Below the pieces are notes generated by a model. That model worked only from the letters and a program-made list of their open reading frames with translations, made no database searches and had not been told where the DNA came from. From the NCBI GenBank assembly GCA_029582165.1, contig CM055874.1, forward strand, positions 43,593,883-43,657,882: a DNA stretch of 64,000 nt, read 5' to 3'. Positions 35,021 through 48,159 of the stretch are shown here, piece after piece (position 1 is the first letter of the stretch; every line of letters begins with the position of its first letter). Origin of the DNA: Portulaca oleracea. Taxonomy: Eukaryota; Streptophyta; Magnoliopsida; Caryophyllales; Portulacaceae. The position numbers were made by a program, and so were the translations under genes.

Positions 35021-36442
35021 ATTCAGCTCTATAGAGCAATGGCTAATACCTAATAATTGTCCAATAAAATAAGGTCTCTGGCCCTGTGTATAACGCTTGC
35101 TGAGACATATATGTGCATGAAGCTATTACAGATCTCGTTCATCTTTATGACTGTTCTCTTCCTTCTTTGGAACAACGTACAATGCATGGTTTGCCGAAAC
35201 TATTTATGTGACTTCAGTATATATATTCTGAACTATTGGTCACTATAATGTATGAGCCGTCAACATTTGTAAACTTTGACAGTTAATTAATCGATATATT
35301 TAATGTCAATGATCTAAAATATAGCACCAGTAACATAAAATTTGTTGTACGAAATACTTTCATGCCAATAAAATAATATGATTTGATGACATGTATCTTG
35401 AGGTGTAGGTGTCTTGCTTTTCATAAAAATTAATACCTGTTATGATTTTTTAAACTAATTTTTTTTATAATTAAGTACTATTATCAATCTGATCTAGCTA
35501 GAGTGCCTTCGTCCAAGAAAGACTGTTGCATAATAATGTACTGGTAGCACATAAAATCATGAATAAGCTTAGAAATTCTAAAAGAAAAAGGTTGTGAGTA
35601 GCTCTAAAGTTACACATAGAAAAAGCTTATAAAAAAAAAAAATTGAGTGATAGTTCTTGCAACGATACCTGAAAGCAACTGGGGTTCCCTACTAGGTAGA
35701 ACAACTTGATTTTGCATGAATTTCAATAACCTCTTATTCTATTTTGGTAAATGACCATTCTTGAAGACTTAGCCAAATAATCCCGAGGACTCACTTAAGG
35801 TTACCCATTGTCACCTTATCTATTCCTTATCCACATAGAAATCTTAACAACTTCCTTACAAATCTTGATAACAATAAGACGAAAGAAATAGCGATAAAAT
35901 AACTTCGCCAACTAAACAATTATTCCCTATTTACTACTCACATCCTCCTTTTTGTAATGGGACATCTAATTCTTGCAATATTCTAAATAAATAAATTGAC
36001 AATCTTTACCTAAACAAAAAGAACACGTCAATTAGTGAATTTTCACAAGATTTCTATGATTTTCTCTAGCAAAACAATTACAAGGGATAAGCAATTAGCC
36101 AAACCTATATTCCAAATTCCTTAGATTCCTTATAAAAATATTTGGGTTGCCTGCAATAGAGGGATAAAACAAATTACATTATTCTCTCCAATTTTGGAAT
36201 AAAGGCAACAAAAAAATGACAAATTGGAAAGTAAACTCTCCTCGAAAGTGAGAAGAGTAATTCTTAGCCAATTTAATCTAGAAGCTCTACTAACATACAC
36301 TATGCAACATTTTCTCATGTCTATAGGCACTTGCAACATAAGACCATGATAACTTGGGGTAAAATCTGCAAACCTAAAAACTCAAGGAGCTAAGATTGAG
36401 AAAAACAAATGTTGATTTTGAATGCTAATGCAAATTGATATG
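35018..36442. other. Intergenic, nothing recognised
   Basis: AT-rich, with only short frames that resemble no known protein. The last five bases, ATATG, are the target duplication of the Copia element that follows. Confidence 0.5.
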
Positions 36443-37009
36443 TGTTAGAGAAAAGTGAGTAACAAGGTAATAGCGGAAGCGAATAATAGAATCGAAAACG
36501 AGATGACGGATATTACGACAAAATTTAGGAACGAAAAATAAGCGATAAAATCAAACACTGCATTACGGGAAACCAAGAACTCGGAGAAAAACCCACGGCT
36601 TAATAATGTAAAATAATCCACTATGAGAAAGGAGGAGTACAACCTGATCACTATCACAGGGTGTGATGCGATCCACAAAGGAGATTACAATAACAATCTC
36701 TCAACACTCAACTAACAATCTCTCAGGATACACTGGGAAAATATTGGTGAGACCCCTTTCTCTCTCAATATTTTCTCTCTCTCTCTAGCTCTCTGTGTTT
36801 ACCGATGTTTTTTGGTGGAGAAACATGCACCCTATTTATAGGGAGAACTCCCTATAACCTAACTTGACTCCCACTCCAAGTAGATTTAGAATCTAATACA
36901 ATTAGGAAACCCAACACAATAAGGAAACCTAAATAATATCCTAATACAATTAGGAAACAAATAATTGTGAGATCAAGAGATTTGGTGATTTTAGGACACT
37001 TTCCTAACA
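36443..37009 (-). repeat. 3' LTR of the Tork-type Copia element
   Basis: A direct repeat of 41113-41684. It contains a CT-rich patch and the palindromic ends TGTTAG/CTAACA. Confidence 0.93.
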
Positions 37010-37094
37010 AACTCCACCTTGGACTAAATCAACGAATCATCGGTCCAGATAAACATCTTGACTGTCGCCATCAACACGCCCCTCCGCAGGGCTC

Positions 37095-38760
37095 TCACAT
37101 GCTTAGAACACCAACTAAGTCCAAACAATGTTCGAACTTAGCTATAGATAGACGCTTGGTTAACATGTCTGCAGGATTATCAGAAGTATGAACCTTCTTC
37201 ACCACGATCTCTCCTGCAGTAATTGTATCTCTGATGAAGTGATACCTGTCGCTTATATGCTTGGTCTTCGAATGATAAGTGTCATTCTTTGTCAGATGTA
37301 TAGCACTTTGATTGTCTGAAAAAACCACAGTCTCGCCTTGTGGTACTCCAAGCTCCATGACCAATCCCCTCAACCAGATGGCCTCCTTCACTCCTTCCGT
37401 TGCAGCAATATATTCAGCCTCTGTAGTAGACAGGGCTGCTATAGATTGAAGTGAAGCTTTCCAAGATATTGCTCCTCCACACATGACGAACACATACCAC
37501 GAAATTGGCGTCTCCTATCCAGATCTCCACCATAATCAAGATCAACATAACCTCGCAACATCGACATTGCGGCACTACCTCTATCATACAGATGCCCTTC
37601 TCCAAAGTACCCTTCATAGCGAAGGATCCACTTCACTCCTTCCCAATGCTCCTTCCTGGATTCTGCATATATCTACTCACCACACTAAGCATGGGACAGT
37701 CAGTCTAGTACACCATAGCATACATCAAACTACCAATCGCACTAGCATAGGAATATTAGACATCCTCCTTACCTCCAAATCAGATTTAGGATTCTCACTG
37801 CATAACTTGAAGTGCAGTGTGCTAAAGGAGTTGAAAGCGCTTTCTGCTTCTCATGTTGAATCATGGCCCAACACCTTCTCCAGATATTTCTTCCGAGACA
37901 GAAATGCCTTTCTATCCCTTTGGATCTCCATACCCAAAATCTTCTTCGCTCGAGGTCTTTCATCTCAAACTCTGGTTGAGTTGAGATTTCACTTCTTTAT
38001 TAGTGACAAGTCCCCTGAGGCAATCAACATGTCATCCACATACAATAATAAATAAATGAAAGACCTTTCTTCAAATTGCTGTAGTACACACAATTATCAT
38101 AGTGACTTCTTGTGTACCCTTGCCTACCATAAAGGTATCAAACCTTTTATACCACGCCTAGGTGCTGTTTAAGTCCATACAAGGACTTTCTCAATCAACT
38201 GCATACTGCTTGCTTACCAGAACGATGAAACCCTCTGTTTGCCTCATATATATTTCCTCCTCCAACTCGCCATGGAGGAAAGGCGTCTTGACATCAAGTT
38301 GCTCCAACTCCAAATCAAATAGAGCAACAAAGGCAAGCAAGGTGCGGATCGACGTATGCCTCACGATCGGCGAGAATACTTCGTTGTAGTCGATTCCTTC
38401 TTTCTCAGTTGCAACCCCTTACCACTAATCGGCCTTCCACCTTGCACTTTCTACACCGGGGATACCTTCCTTTCTCTTGTACACCCACTGGCAGAAGAGC
38501 TCGTCGCCCTTTAGGCAACTCACATAGCTCCCATGTATGATTTTTCTCTGCACTCTCCATCTCCTCTTGCATAGCTCCTATCCATTTGAGGCATTCGGAC
38601 AAGAGATGGCCTCGATAGGTAGAAGGTTCAGACCTTCGTGAGTCTCCTCTGCAACACTCAAATGCATAAGCAATCATAGCATCATCTTCTTCAGTATATC
38701 GCACTGGTCTCCTGATCTCCCTCCTAGGACGATCTCTAGCAATGCATGGTTGTTCCTCCA
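37095..38760 (-). pseudogene. Copia reverse transcriptase and RNase H, frameshifted
   Basis: Minus-strand pieces in several frames. From 38760 an N-terminal RT segment has RPRREIRRPVRYTEEDD and MQEEMESAEKNHTWELCELP. Around 38300 lies an RT core remnant with LDVKTPFLHGELEEEIYM, and near 38020 the DDMLIA active-site area. From 37493 down to 37095 there is an open RNase H end with [25 protein letters not shown] and [10 protein letters not shown]. At least three changes of frame separate these parts, so no polymerase could be made. Confidence 0.85.
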
Positions 38761-39073
38761 CCTGAGGAACATTCGTCTCAATCTCAGGCTCATCAACCTG
38801 AGTTGGTTCAGGAGCATCAGTAGTTTGCTCCTGATTGCAGGTTCAATGACTCCACTCGAGCCACTGCTCGAACACCATTCTTCTGCATCCTTCTCCCGAT
38901 TTCTGCATCATCGAAGTACGGTAGATTCCATTCCAAATAACATAGCGCTTTCATTAAAGGTTACATCTCTAGATGAATAACTTTCATCAAATCAGACACC
39001 ACATTCTATATCCCTTAGACTGGACGTAACCTAGAAACATGCATTTAACGATCTGAGAGCGACTTCCCATCAT

Positions 39074-39600
39074 TCACATGGACATATACAGGACATCCAA
39101 AATTCTCAAATTAGAATAATTAATCTGGATTACTGTCCATACTTTCTCGAATCGTATTCGATAGAGGCATGAGGTGATATGTTCAGCAGTAGCGTGCGTG
39201 ATATCACCTCGCCCGAGCGATTTGTTCTTCCAAAGCCTGCATTCGAGAGCATGCAGGGCTTTCTCCAAGAGTGTCTGTTGATTCTCGGCTACCCCGTTTC
39301 TTTGAGGCTTACCCACCAAGGTTCGATGCCTCGCAATCCCATGCTCTCGCAGATTCGGAAATTAATCAACAAACTCCAACCCACCATCGATCCCGAGTTT
39401 CTTGATTTTCCTTCCTGCAGTTTCTCCACCAAAGCTTTGAACTTCTTGAAATATGAGAATGCCTCGATCTTGTGCCGCAGAAATAAACCCAAGTCTTCCT
39501 CGAGAAGTCATCCACGAATGTCAACATGTAGCTTGCCACACCCGGTGATGGCACTCTAGAAGGACCCCAAATCAATGAATATAATCAAGGATCCTCTGTT
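39074..39600 (-). pseudogene. Copia integrase fragments
   Basis: YMLTFVDDFSRKTWVYF (near 39510) is the first part of the integrase core. RNGVAENQQTLLEKAL (near 39290) is the E-containing part, where the family usually has NGVAER. The two lie in different frames and the zinc-binding region is not open. Confidence 0.8.
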
Positions 39601-39775
39601 GTATGTTTAGCCCTTGAAAAGCTAACCTCTTACATTTCCGTAGACACAGTGATCGCAAAACTCCAACTTGCCGATCTTTGCGCCTTCAAGGTATCCCTTC
39701 TTGCTCAACATTGACATTCTCTTCTCGCCCATGTGGCCTAGTCTCATGTGCCACAGTTTTTTGCTGTCGGACTCA

Positions 39776-41089
39776 TCAAGATTTAGATCGCCACGCAGAT
39801 CCTGCCATCAGAGACCGCAGGATGTATAGACTACCCTTCCTGATTCCCTTCATAAGAACCATGGAACCCCTGCTCACTTTCAAAACACCATCTTCTCCTT
39901 TGTACCTGCAGCCGTTAGCTTCAAGAGTACCCAAAGAAATTAAATTTCGAGTCATGTTAGGGATATGACGAACCTCCTTGAGAGTTCTAACAATGCCATC
40001 ATGAGTCTTGATTTTGATGCTGCCGATTCCTACAACCTTGCAGGCTGTGTCGTTACCCATGACTACAACCCCGGTGTCAACACTCTCATAAGACTCGAAC
40101 CAGTCCTTATGAGGACACATATGATAGGTGCACCCCGTGTCAAGAACCCACTCATCTCTAGCTATCCTACTCGATGTGGTAGCCAAGGCATCATCCGTAA
40201 CTACAAACCCATCACCATCTGACTCGGACTCTACGCAGTTTGAGGTACCAGGTTTGGTGTGATTATCCTTACTCTCCTGCTTCTGGTCTCTCTGTTTTGC
40301 CCAACAGTCTCTCTCTATATGCCCCATCTTACTACAGTAGTTACACTTCTTATTCTTGTGATGATTCCTAGACTTTGAACGGTGTTTAGACTTCCCTCTA
40401 GACCCGTTTCCCTTACGTTCAGTATTTCTACCCCTTACAACCATAGCATCACCACCCTGGTCATCACCATCGGTATCAAGTTTCTCCTTAGACAGTAAAC
40501 TAGCTTTTACTTCACTAAGGTTAAGGTCACCATGATTCCCATACAACATAATTTCCTTAAATTGTTTATGTGATGCAGGTAGGGACAGAATTAAATGAAA
40601 AGCCTTATCCTCATCAATGTGTTTTATATCCATTGATTCCAATTCAGTAATAATAGAATCAAATTCACTAAGATGTGCCTGAATAGAAGTACCTTGGGGC
40701 ATCTTCAACCTGTAGAATTTCTCCTTCATTCGGTACTTGTTTGCACGACTCTTCGACATGTACAACTCTTCCAGTTTGGTCCAGAGCACCCGAGGTTTCT
40801 CGATATGCATCACCTCTCTCTGAATGTGCTCTACCAAGCACAGCTGAATCCCTGCCAGAGTCTTATCTTCAAGCTTCTTCCACTCCCTTGGAGTCAGATT
40901 CCCCTTGATATCCTTCTGGAGTTTTTGGAATTCATCATCGCTCATTGTCGCATCAGTCTTCGTGTCGGGATACTCAATTACATCCCATTACCCGTGCTGA
41001 ATCAGGACCGCCTTCATTTGCAGTCTCCACATAGTAAAACTTCTCGTTCCATCAAAATTTGGAATATCGCACTTCATGATTGAAGCCAT
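39776..41089 (-). pseudogene. Copia gag and protease
   Basis: A gag start ATG at 41089 opens a frame that meets a TAA at 40988-40990 after about 33 codons, then stays open to 39776 in the same frame. It has a UBN2-type gag (LTPREWKKLEDKTLAGIQLC, LILSLPASHKQF), a basic region, the zinc knuckle CNYCSKMGHIERDC, and a protease with VLDTGCTYHM. Apart from the one stop and the downstream frame loss it is well preserved, in contrast to pol. An ATG at 40945 could give a 389-residue product lacking the first 48 residues. Confidence 0.85.
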
Positions 41090-41112
41090 CTCCACCTTGC
41101 TCTGATACCACT

Positions 41113-41684
41113 TGTTAGAGAAAAGTGAGTAACAAGGTAATAGCGGAAGCGAATAATAGAATCGAAAACGAGATGACGGATATTACGACAAAATTTAGGA
41201 ACGAAAAATAAGCGATAAAATCAAACACCAGAATTATGTGGGAAACCGAAGAACTCGGAGAAAAACCCACTGACGACAAATGTAAAATAATCCACTATGA
41301 GAAAGGAGGAGTACAACCTGATCACTATCACAGGGTGTGATGCGATCCACAAAGGAGATTACAATAACAATCTCTCAACACTCAACTCACAATCTCTCAG
41401 GATACACTGGGGAAAATATTGGTGAGACCCCTTTCTCTCTCAATATTTTCTCTCACTCTCTAGCTCTCTGTGTTTACCGATGTTTTTTGGTGGAGAAACA
41501 TGCACCCTATTTATAGGGAGAACTCCCTATAACCTAACTTGACTCCCACTCCAAGTAGATTTAGAATCTAATACAATTAGGAAACCCAACACAATAAGGA
41601 AACCTAAATAATATCCTAATACAATTAGGAAACAAATAATTGTGAGATCAAGAGATTTGGTGATTTTAGGACAGTTTCCTAACA
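41113..41684 (-). repeat. 5' LTR of the Tork-type Copia element
   Basis: The 572-base partner of 36443-37009. It differs mainly in a patch of about 50 bases near 41225-41285. Confidence 0.93.
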
Positions 41685-42338
41685 ATATGGAAATTATCGT
41701 CAAAACCAAATAATTTATGGGCATGACGAATGAGAAAGAAACACTTAAGAAACGGTAAGCTCCTAAACTATAAACACAAAAACATAGATTCATGGTTTTG
41801 TTAAAATCTGTATAGAAATTTCAGAAATTACATATTTGTTGAGTTGAAGACAAGGAAATGCTTCTCAATGGAGAATCCAAGTCAATAAAACAACAAACAA
41901 TCAACGCACAAGATCAATATAGTCAACAAAACAGCTGTACGATGACTACAATGACAAAATAGTAAAAGCAAGAACTAACAAGATTAATACAAATTCAATT
42001 CTAACCGTGGAAACACTAACTCTTCGATTTGGGTTAGTTGATGCAGTTCACATGGCATTACAAAAGGCTACGTCCAAATCCAAGGTGATAATCTCTTCCT
42101 AGTACAAACAATTAAAGGAGACATTAGAATACCTTCGTAAATAGACTTTGTTGTCAAGGATATTATTTATTTTTTACAGGCTTTTCCAAGTTTTACTATT
42201 TTTCATGATTATAGAGATGGAAACTCAATTGTTAGGGATGACAACCAATTTTAGTCGAAACATCTCCAACTCTGAATAATCGAAGGTAACTTGCTTGGAC
42301 CGCCGACTCTACTTATAATTAACAAGAGGCAATGAATT

Positions 42339-42874
42339 CAGAGGCGGATCTACAGTCAAGGGTATGGTGTCAACTGACACCACTACAATTTTGAAAAAAT
42401 AATCTGTTTTGAAAAAAAAAACCCTTAAATAATATATATAGTTTCACATCACAGCAATTCATCAAATATTATGTAGTCTGATGGTGGAGGCGGTAAATTC
42501 ATGCGGTGCTATTTGTTTGTGTGGGTCTATGGTTCGAATCCCTATCTAGGATTCTTTTCAAGCCCTTATGTTTTTTTGTTAAATTTTATATTTGATTGCA
42601 TTTCTTGAATTATATTTATGTAAATAAGGCAATGTGCTTAAACTAAGGTTTATTAATTACTTATTGTGTAAATGGGTAAATTTGGCTAAATTATTATTTG
42701 TAAACTTATAAATTGCTTTATGTAGTATGTATTAATTATTTAATATCATTTTTATGATTAATATTGATTTCTTGATTGACTTTTATGTTATCATTTTTTT
42801 ATTGTTTATTTTTTAATTTTTTTAAAGAAAATTATGATTGTCATCACTGACCCAAAATCTTGGATCCGCCACTG
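42339..42874. mobile_element. hAT-type MITE with a tRNA-like B-box
   Basis: A 536-base element with inverted ends CAGAGGCGGATC and GGATCCGCCACTG and a perfect 8-base duplication AATGAATT (42331-42338, 42875-42882). Inside, GGTTCGAATCC near 42532 matches a Pol III B-box, preceded by TAGTCTGATGGTGGAGGC, which could be a weak A-box. The CAGTGGCGGA end type is common in plant hAT derivatives. Confidence 0.9.
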
Positions 42875-42882
42875 AATGAATT

Positions 42883-44480
42883 GGAGTCATATCATATTTT
42901 GGCTGTAATTTTTTACGAAATATTTTTGTTTTATTATGCTATATCCTAATTGTAAAATACAATGTTGATAAGAATCCATTGGAAAATCTTCCTTTCATCT
43001 ATTAGAATATTCCTTGAGAACTCCAAATCATAAACCTAAAAAAAGCATGACAGGCTTTGACAATATGAAGATTAGAGTTTTCAATCTTGGTCTTCCGCTG
43101 AGTAGCGGTTATATATATTTTCATTTTTTTCCCAATTTTCTTATTTTTATATAATCATATTTACGTGGACTTAAATTAAAATTGAATTTTAAACCTCTAA
43201 TCAAAAGCCAGATTGTTGGTACTAAAATGTAATCGTCACCCCTATCATCCACTGATTGGTTAGCTTAAATAGGACACTTTATAAATAACCCACCTGCTAG
43301 AACTCTTAATCCATCCCTTTAGTTTTTATTATTCTTCATAATAATGTGCAAGAATCAACCCTTGAGAGAAGAATTATATAACCTTATGGTTTGTAACACT
43401 CCAGCATTTAGCTGAGGTATAAGGGGAAAAAAAATGATAGACCGACTTTATTAATTTATACTTTGTAGTGTACCCAAAGTTATAGTGCTGCTTAATTAGT
43501 TGTAATAATTTAGGATGCACATCTTATGACGCAGTATACCTATATTTACTACGTTTAATGTGACACATGGCATACTTCTAGTATCGTAATAAGTGACATA
43601 AGCATGATTCGATAGAAACTTTCAGAATAAAATAATCAACATGATTAGGTGAATAATTAGTTGCAAAACATAATTATGAATATTAAATTTTGATGGTGCC
43701 TACTTTCAGTTTTTATATGCGAGTAGTGTTTATTTTTCTTTTTTTATTCTGATGGTTTTAAAAAATTCAAAAATTATATGATAATATTCCAAATTTATCT
43801 TTTTATTTTTCATTTTAGAATAGGTATCTAAAAGTAGAAAACGCTCACATGATATTTTATGCATTCCGGTAATTGAGGAAAAATGGAGCATAGAATTAAA
43901 CATTCTTTAACTAGTGTATAAAGGCTTAATGATAATGACCTTGGTTTACTTTGTCTTCCTTTTCCCACGGTGTCCTATACTCCTAGTCTCGTATATATGA
44001 GGTTGCATGATAAAGCCTCTATAGGGTAGACAATTTTGGTTTAAAGAGGATATTTGTGTTTTTGTTGATATTAATTATAACTTAAAGTCATGTCAATCAA
44101 ATTATCCATTATATTTTAATCTTAAGTGATGGTCTAATGAAGCATACACATTTGAACAACGTTATTTTAGCAATTTTAGTGTCCTTTTTCAAATTTAAAT
44201 GGTAGATGATCTCAATATACAATAATTTTTATTCGTGAAAATCAGAGTCACTGTCAAATTAGTTCCTAGGAAGAATGTTGCCTATATATAGATCTTTTTT
44301 ATGGCAAGCAAGCGTGTTATTAATGAAAGTTTGTTATTGTTAATGTATAACTTTTCAAAGTAATTAATAACATTAATTTTAGACAACATTTTACCTGGTG
44401 CCTTTTAAGCAATTTCCATCTTAATAGCAATTTTTTGTTTTCATGTGCACTCAAAAAGTGGTTTTTAGTTTTATTTTTGT
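42883..44480. other. Intergenic, nothing recognised
   Basis: AT-rich sequence with no supported gene or element. Confidence 0.5.
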
Positions 44481-46790
44481 GAGCGTTTTACCAGGTTGAT
44501 GAACTTGAGATTGTGATCAACTGGTGATCCTCGAATGGAGGAAGATCACGACACCGCTAAAGATCTTCCTAGGAGGGAGATGCAGAGACCAACGCAGTAC
44601 ATTGGCGATGATGCGCTAGTGGCTTATGCGTTGAATGTTACAGATGATACTTTTAAGGGTGGTGCGCCTACTATACCTATCAAGAAATCATCTCTTATGC
44701 TAGTTCCTCCAATTAGATAGCAGCTATGCAGAAAGAGATGAAGAGTGTGCATAAGACAAACATGGGAGCTGTGTGAGCTGCCTAAGGGGCAATACGAGCT
44801 CTCTCTGCCAAGTGAGTGTATAAAAGATAGGAAGGCGTTCCCAGCGTCGAAAGGGAAAGGTAGATAGCAAGACTGATGGGTAGAGATTGCAACTAAAGAG
44901 AAGAAATTGATTATAACAAGATGTTTTCTCCAATTGCGAGGGACACGTCAATTTATACCTTGCTTGCTTTTGTTTTTCTATTCGACATAGGGTTAGAGCA
45001 ACTGGATGGTGAAGACTGTGTTCCTCCATGGTGACTTGGAGATGGAGATCTACATAAGACAACTAGAAATATTTACTGTTCTTGATAAGGAGGGGCAGGT
45101 GTGAAGATTGAAAAAGTCCTTATATGGACTTAAGTAGGCACCAATGTAGTGGTATAAAAGGTTTGATACATTTATGATTGTAAAAGGGTACACTATAAGC
45201 AGATATGACAATTGTGTTTACTTTAGAAAGTCTAATTATAGGTCATTTGTTTATTACTTAATACCTTAAATATGTTGATGACATGTTAGTAGCCTCCAAG
45301 ACCATGACAGTAGTTAGTAAGTTTAAGGCTCAAAACCCAGCAAGGAGTTTGAGATGAAGGACCTTAATAGCTATGTTGTAAAAACGGACCGGACCGGCCG
45401 GTCCAACCGGTTCAACCGTGAACCGGCAAGTTGACCGGTCTGGCTCCAGGTTTAACTCTGCCAACTGGTTCAACCGGGGAAAAACCGCCAAAACCGGTTC
45501 AACCGGGTGAACTGGTTGAACCAGCTGGTTCACGGTCAGACCGAAAATTTGATGATTTATTTTTAAAAATTCCGGTTTAATCCGGTTTTTGACCGGTTCA
45601 ATCCGGCTTTGACCAATTCATGCAATTTTCATGTCGGTTTAATTATTTTGGTAGCTTAATTATTCTTGAAGTATATGAAAATTTTTTAATTCGTGACCGG
45701 TTCATGCCGGTTTTGACCGGTTCAACCGTCACCTGGTTCAACCGGTCTAATCTGGCCAAACTGGTCCGATCAATTGAACCATTAACCCACTGGGTCAACC
45801 AGTTCGGTGACCGGTCCGGTTCTGACAACATAACTTAATAGGTGCAACAAAGAAGATTTCGGAGATGGAGAGAATAAAAGGAAAGGAAGTTGGTTCTATC
45901 TCAAAAGAGGTTTCGTAAAAAAGTTTTGGGAAAGTTCCACATGCAAAATGATAAGGCAGTTTCTACTCCCTTAGCTGCTTATTTGAAATAGTCAAGTGAG
46001 TGTTGTCCTAAGTTTTAATTAGAGATTAAGAAGATCTAATGTTCCTTATGATAGTGTATTTGGTAGTTTGATGTATGTTATGGTGTGCACTATACCTAAC
46101 TTGTGACACTTGTCATGTACAGTTAGTATGGTGAGTAAATATATGTAGAATCTAGGGAAGGCAAATTAAGAAGGTGTGAATTTGTTCCTTCATTGTGAAG
46201 GGTACCTTGGACAAGCGCTTATTGCATGACAAAGGTAGAGTTGCAATGCCTAATGTTGTAGGCTAGCTTAATGTTAGTTATAGTGGAGATCTTGATAGGA
46301 AGCGAGTAACACTCGATTTCTAGATATTTGTTCACTATGCATGTGTGGAAGTGTCGTGTCTTCAAAAGATTTGCTTCAATCTATGACAACTCTTTCTACT
46401 ATTGAGGTTTAATAGATGACGACTATTGAGGGTGTGAAAGAAGCCACTTAGTTGATGGGTTCAATCATGGAGCTTGGCGAGCCACAAGGTGTGACAATGG
46501 TGTATTTAGATAGGCAAATTGTTAATTCATCTTACCAGGAACTATGGTGCTTCTCACTCGAAGACCAAGCATATTAGCATCAGGTTCCGTTTTATTAGAG
46601 ACACTGTTGTTGCATGAGAGATGTGCCAGGAAGGTTTATACTTCATAGAATCCTTGAAATATGTTGGCTAAGTCATTTTCATTTCATTTGAGATTCGTCT
46701 AGGGTCATGTCATGCGGAAGGGCATGTTGGCGGCAACGGTTGTCTTTATTTGAACTGGTAAGTCGGATCATGATCCAGGATAGGGATTGT
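44481..46790 (+). pseudogene. Decayed Copia pol (RT and RNase H)
   Basis: Plus-strand remnants of a Tork-type element related to the one at 36443. There is an RT lead segment with DLPRREMQRPTQYIGDD (44535-44720), a YVDDMLVAS active-site remnant near 45265-45295, and RNase H traces to about 46700 (GVKEAT-like and SKTKHI-like words in changing frames). Stops are frequent. Gag, protease and integrase are missing. A 463-base MITE is inserted at 45371. The remains lie next to an LTR-like end. Confidence 0.75.
45371..45833. mobile_element. Palindrome-rich MITE (ACCGGTTCAACCGG repeats)
   Basis: A 463-base insert in the dead Copia pol. It has inverted ends TATGTTGTAAAAACGGACCGG and CCGGTCCGGTTCTGACAACATA and an 8-base duplication CTTAATAG (45363-45370, 45834-45841). 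The interior is built of many variants of CCGGTTCAACCGG in both orientations. No coding capacity. The duplication length suggests hAT, but the TIR is not a typical hAT end. Confidence 0.85.
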
Positions 46791-47420
46791 TAAATTAATT
46801 TCATGGCTCATTGGATCCTCCTAAGTATCCAACATCGTTTAAGATAAGCATAGCAACTTGAATATGGGCAACACAGGCGCCTTGGGTTAGGACATAGGTC
46901 GTGTCATTGGTCAAAGAGCGGGTTTCCGCACCAGTTCATTGATACGGGTTGTGTTATGTACGTACATGAGCCGTGTAATAAGGACATGAGCCATGTCAGA
47001 TGGCTTGTTATTTTTCCGGGTTGATTAGTTTACGGACGTTATATGTTAATCATGTTCTCGTTAATTGTTTATTTTGTAGAGCTGCAATTCATACTTTCTA
47101 GTGAGTGAAAGAGGAAGTTCTCCCCTTGTAATTCTCTGCTATAGGAGAGTGCAAAAGAGTGTTTAGATTTGGTGTTAATCTCTACTGAAGGATCGAATCA
47201 TTTATTGCGATTTTGATCATATTTTACTCTTTCCTACTGTCTCATAGTCTATTATTTTATAGCTGCCACCACTCATGGGTTTTTCTCCAAGTTCATGGGT
47301 TTCATGTATCCTTGGTGTCTATGCTCATTGATGTCATTGCATTGCTTCCATAATTTTGTTTAATTTCTATCATCTATATTTCGCTTCCACGCGCTTAATC
47401 TGCGCAAGTTATACTTTGAA
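46791..47420 (+). mobile_element. Probable LTR of the decayed Copia element
   Basis: It begins near TGTTAAATTAATTTCATGG, after the RNase H remnant, and continues to about 47420 with the CCACGCGCTTAATCTGCGCA sort of sequence found at LTR ends. No second copy is present, so the edges are uncertain. Confidence 0.45.
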
Positions 47421-48159
47421 TTTTCTTTCATATATAAACTAGTGTTTGTACCCGTGCGATGCACTGGTTAATCCGTCTTATTTGTCATTTTTATATTTTT
47501 TTTTGCAAGTTTGATTTCGTTTTCTTATTCATTATTCGATTGGATGAGTGATTCGAAATTTGCATATGGTTTTCATTATAATGTTTACAAATTATATTGT
47601 TTATAGGTTGTTTTATATAGATTGCACTAAGTATCATTTGAACTATAATTTTTATCTTTTTATAATTTTTTGTCTTTGTTGTCATTGTGCTTCACATGAT
47701 GGGAAAGAAGAGTTACTAATATTTGGATAATATTTCAAGTATTTGTTGGTTTTCTTTTTGAGAATATGTTGATGGACTAGTTTACTAATTGTTGATTTTT
47801 TTTTTTTTGTAGTTTTGTTAGTTTTTTCCAATTATTTTTGTTAAAATTATAATTTATTATATGAAATTAATCACAACCTCTATCGATTAATATTAAATAG
47901 AAGTCAAAACTTCAAATAAACTATATTGTATATATGGTGGAGTCCATAGGCAACAATATCATCCCAAATAAAACTATATTGTATTAGTCAAAGTAATATT
48001 TAATGACTTGAATAAAATTTTCTTTTTAAAATAGCTTTCTCTTGATGAGTGACACATGACAACAACACATTGATTTTAGTTTTGTTTTAATATATTTAAT
48101 AGATTAAAGTGACTCAACCTAAAGCACTCACGCCATGAGAGAGTTGAAGAAGCTATATA

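Larger units (their letters stand above)
36443..41684 (-). mobile_element. Tork-type Copia retrotransposon, complete but defective
   Basis: A 5242-base insertion with LTRs at 36443-37009 and 41113-41684 (ends TGTTAG...CTAACA) and the target duplication ATATG on both sides (36438-36442, 41685-41689). The coding strand is minus: the primer site reads GCTCTGATACCA (41099-41110), and the polypurine tract complement AACTCCACCTT follows the left LTR at 37010. The domain order is gag, protease, integrase, reverse transcriptase, RNase H. LTRs are very similar apart from one divergent patch, yet pol carries several frame changes. The element may have been defective when it moved. Confidence 0.93.

Noticed and set aside
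42532..42545. A tRNA gene at GGTTCGAATCC
   Set aside because: No cloverleaf can be drawn around it; it is a B-box-like word in a MITE.
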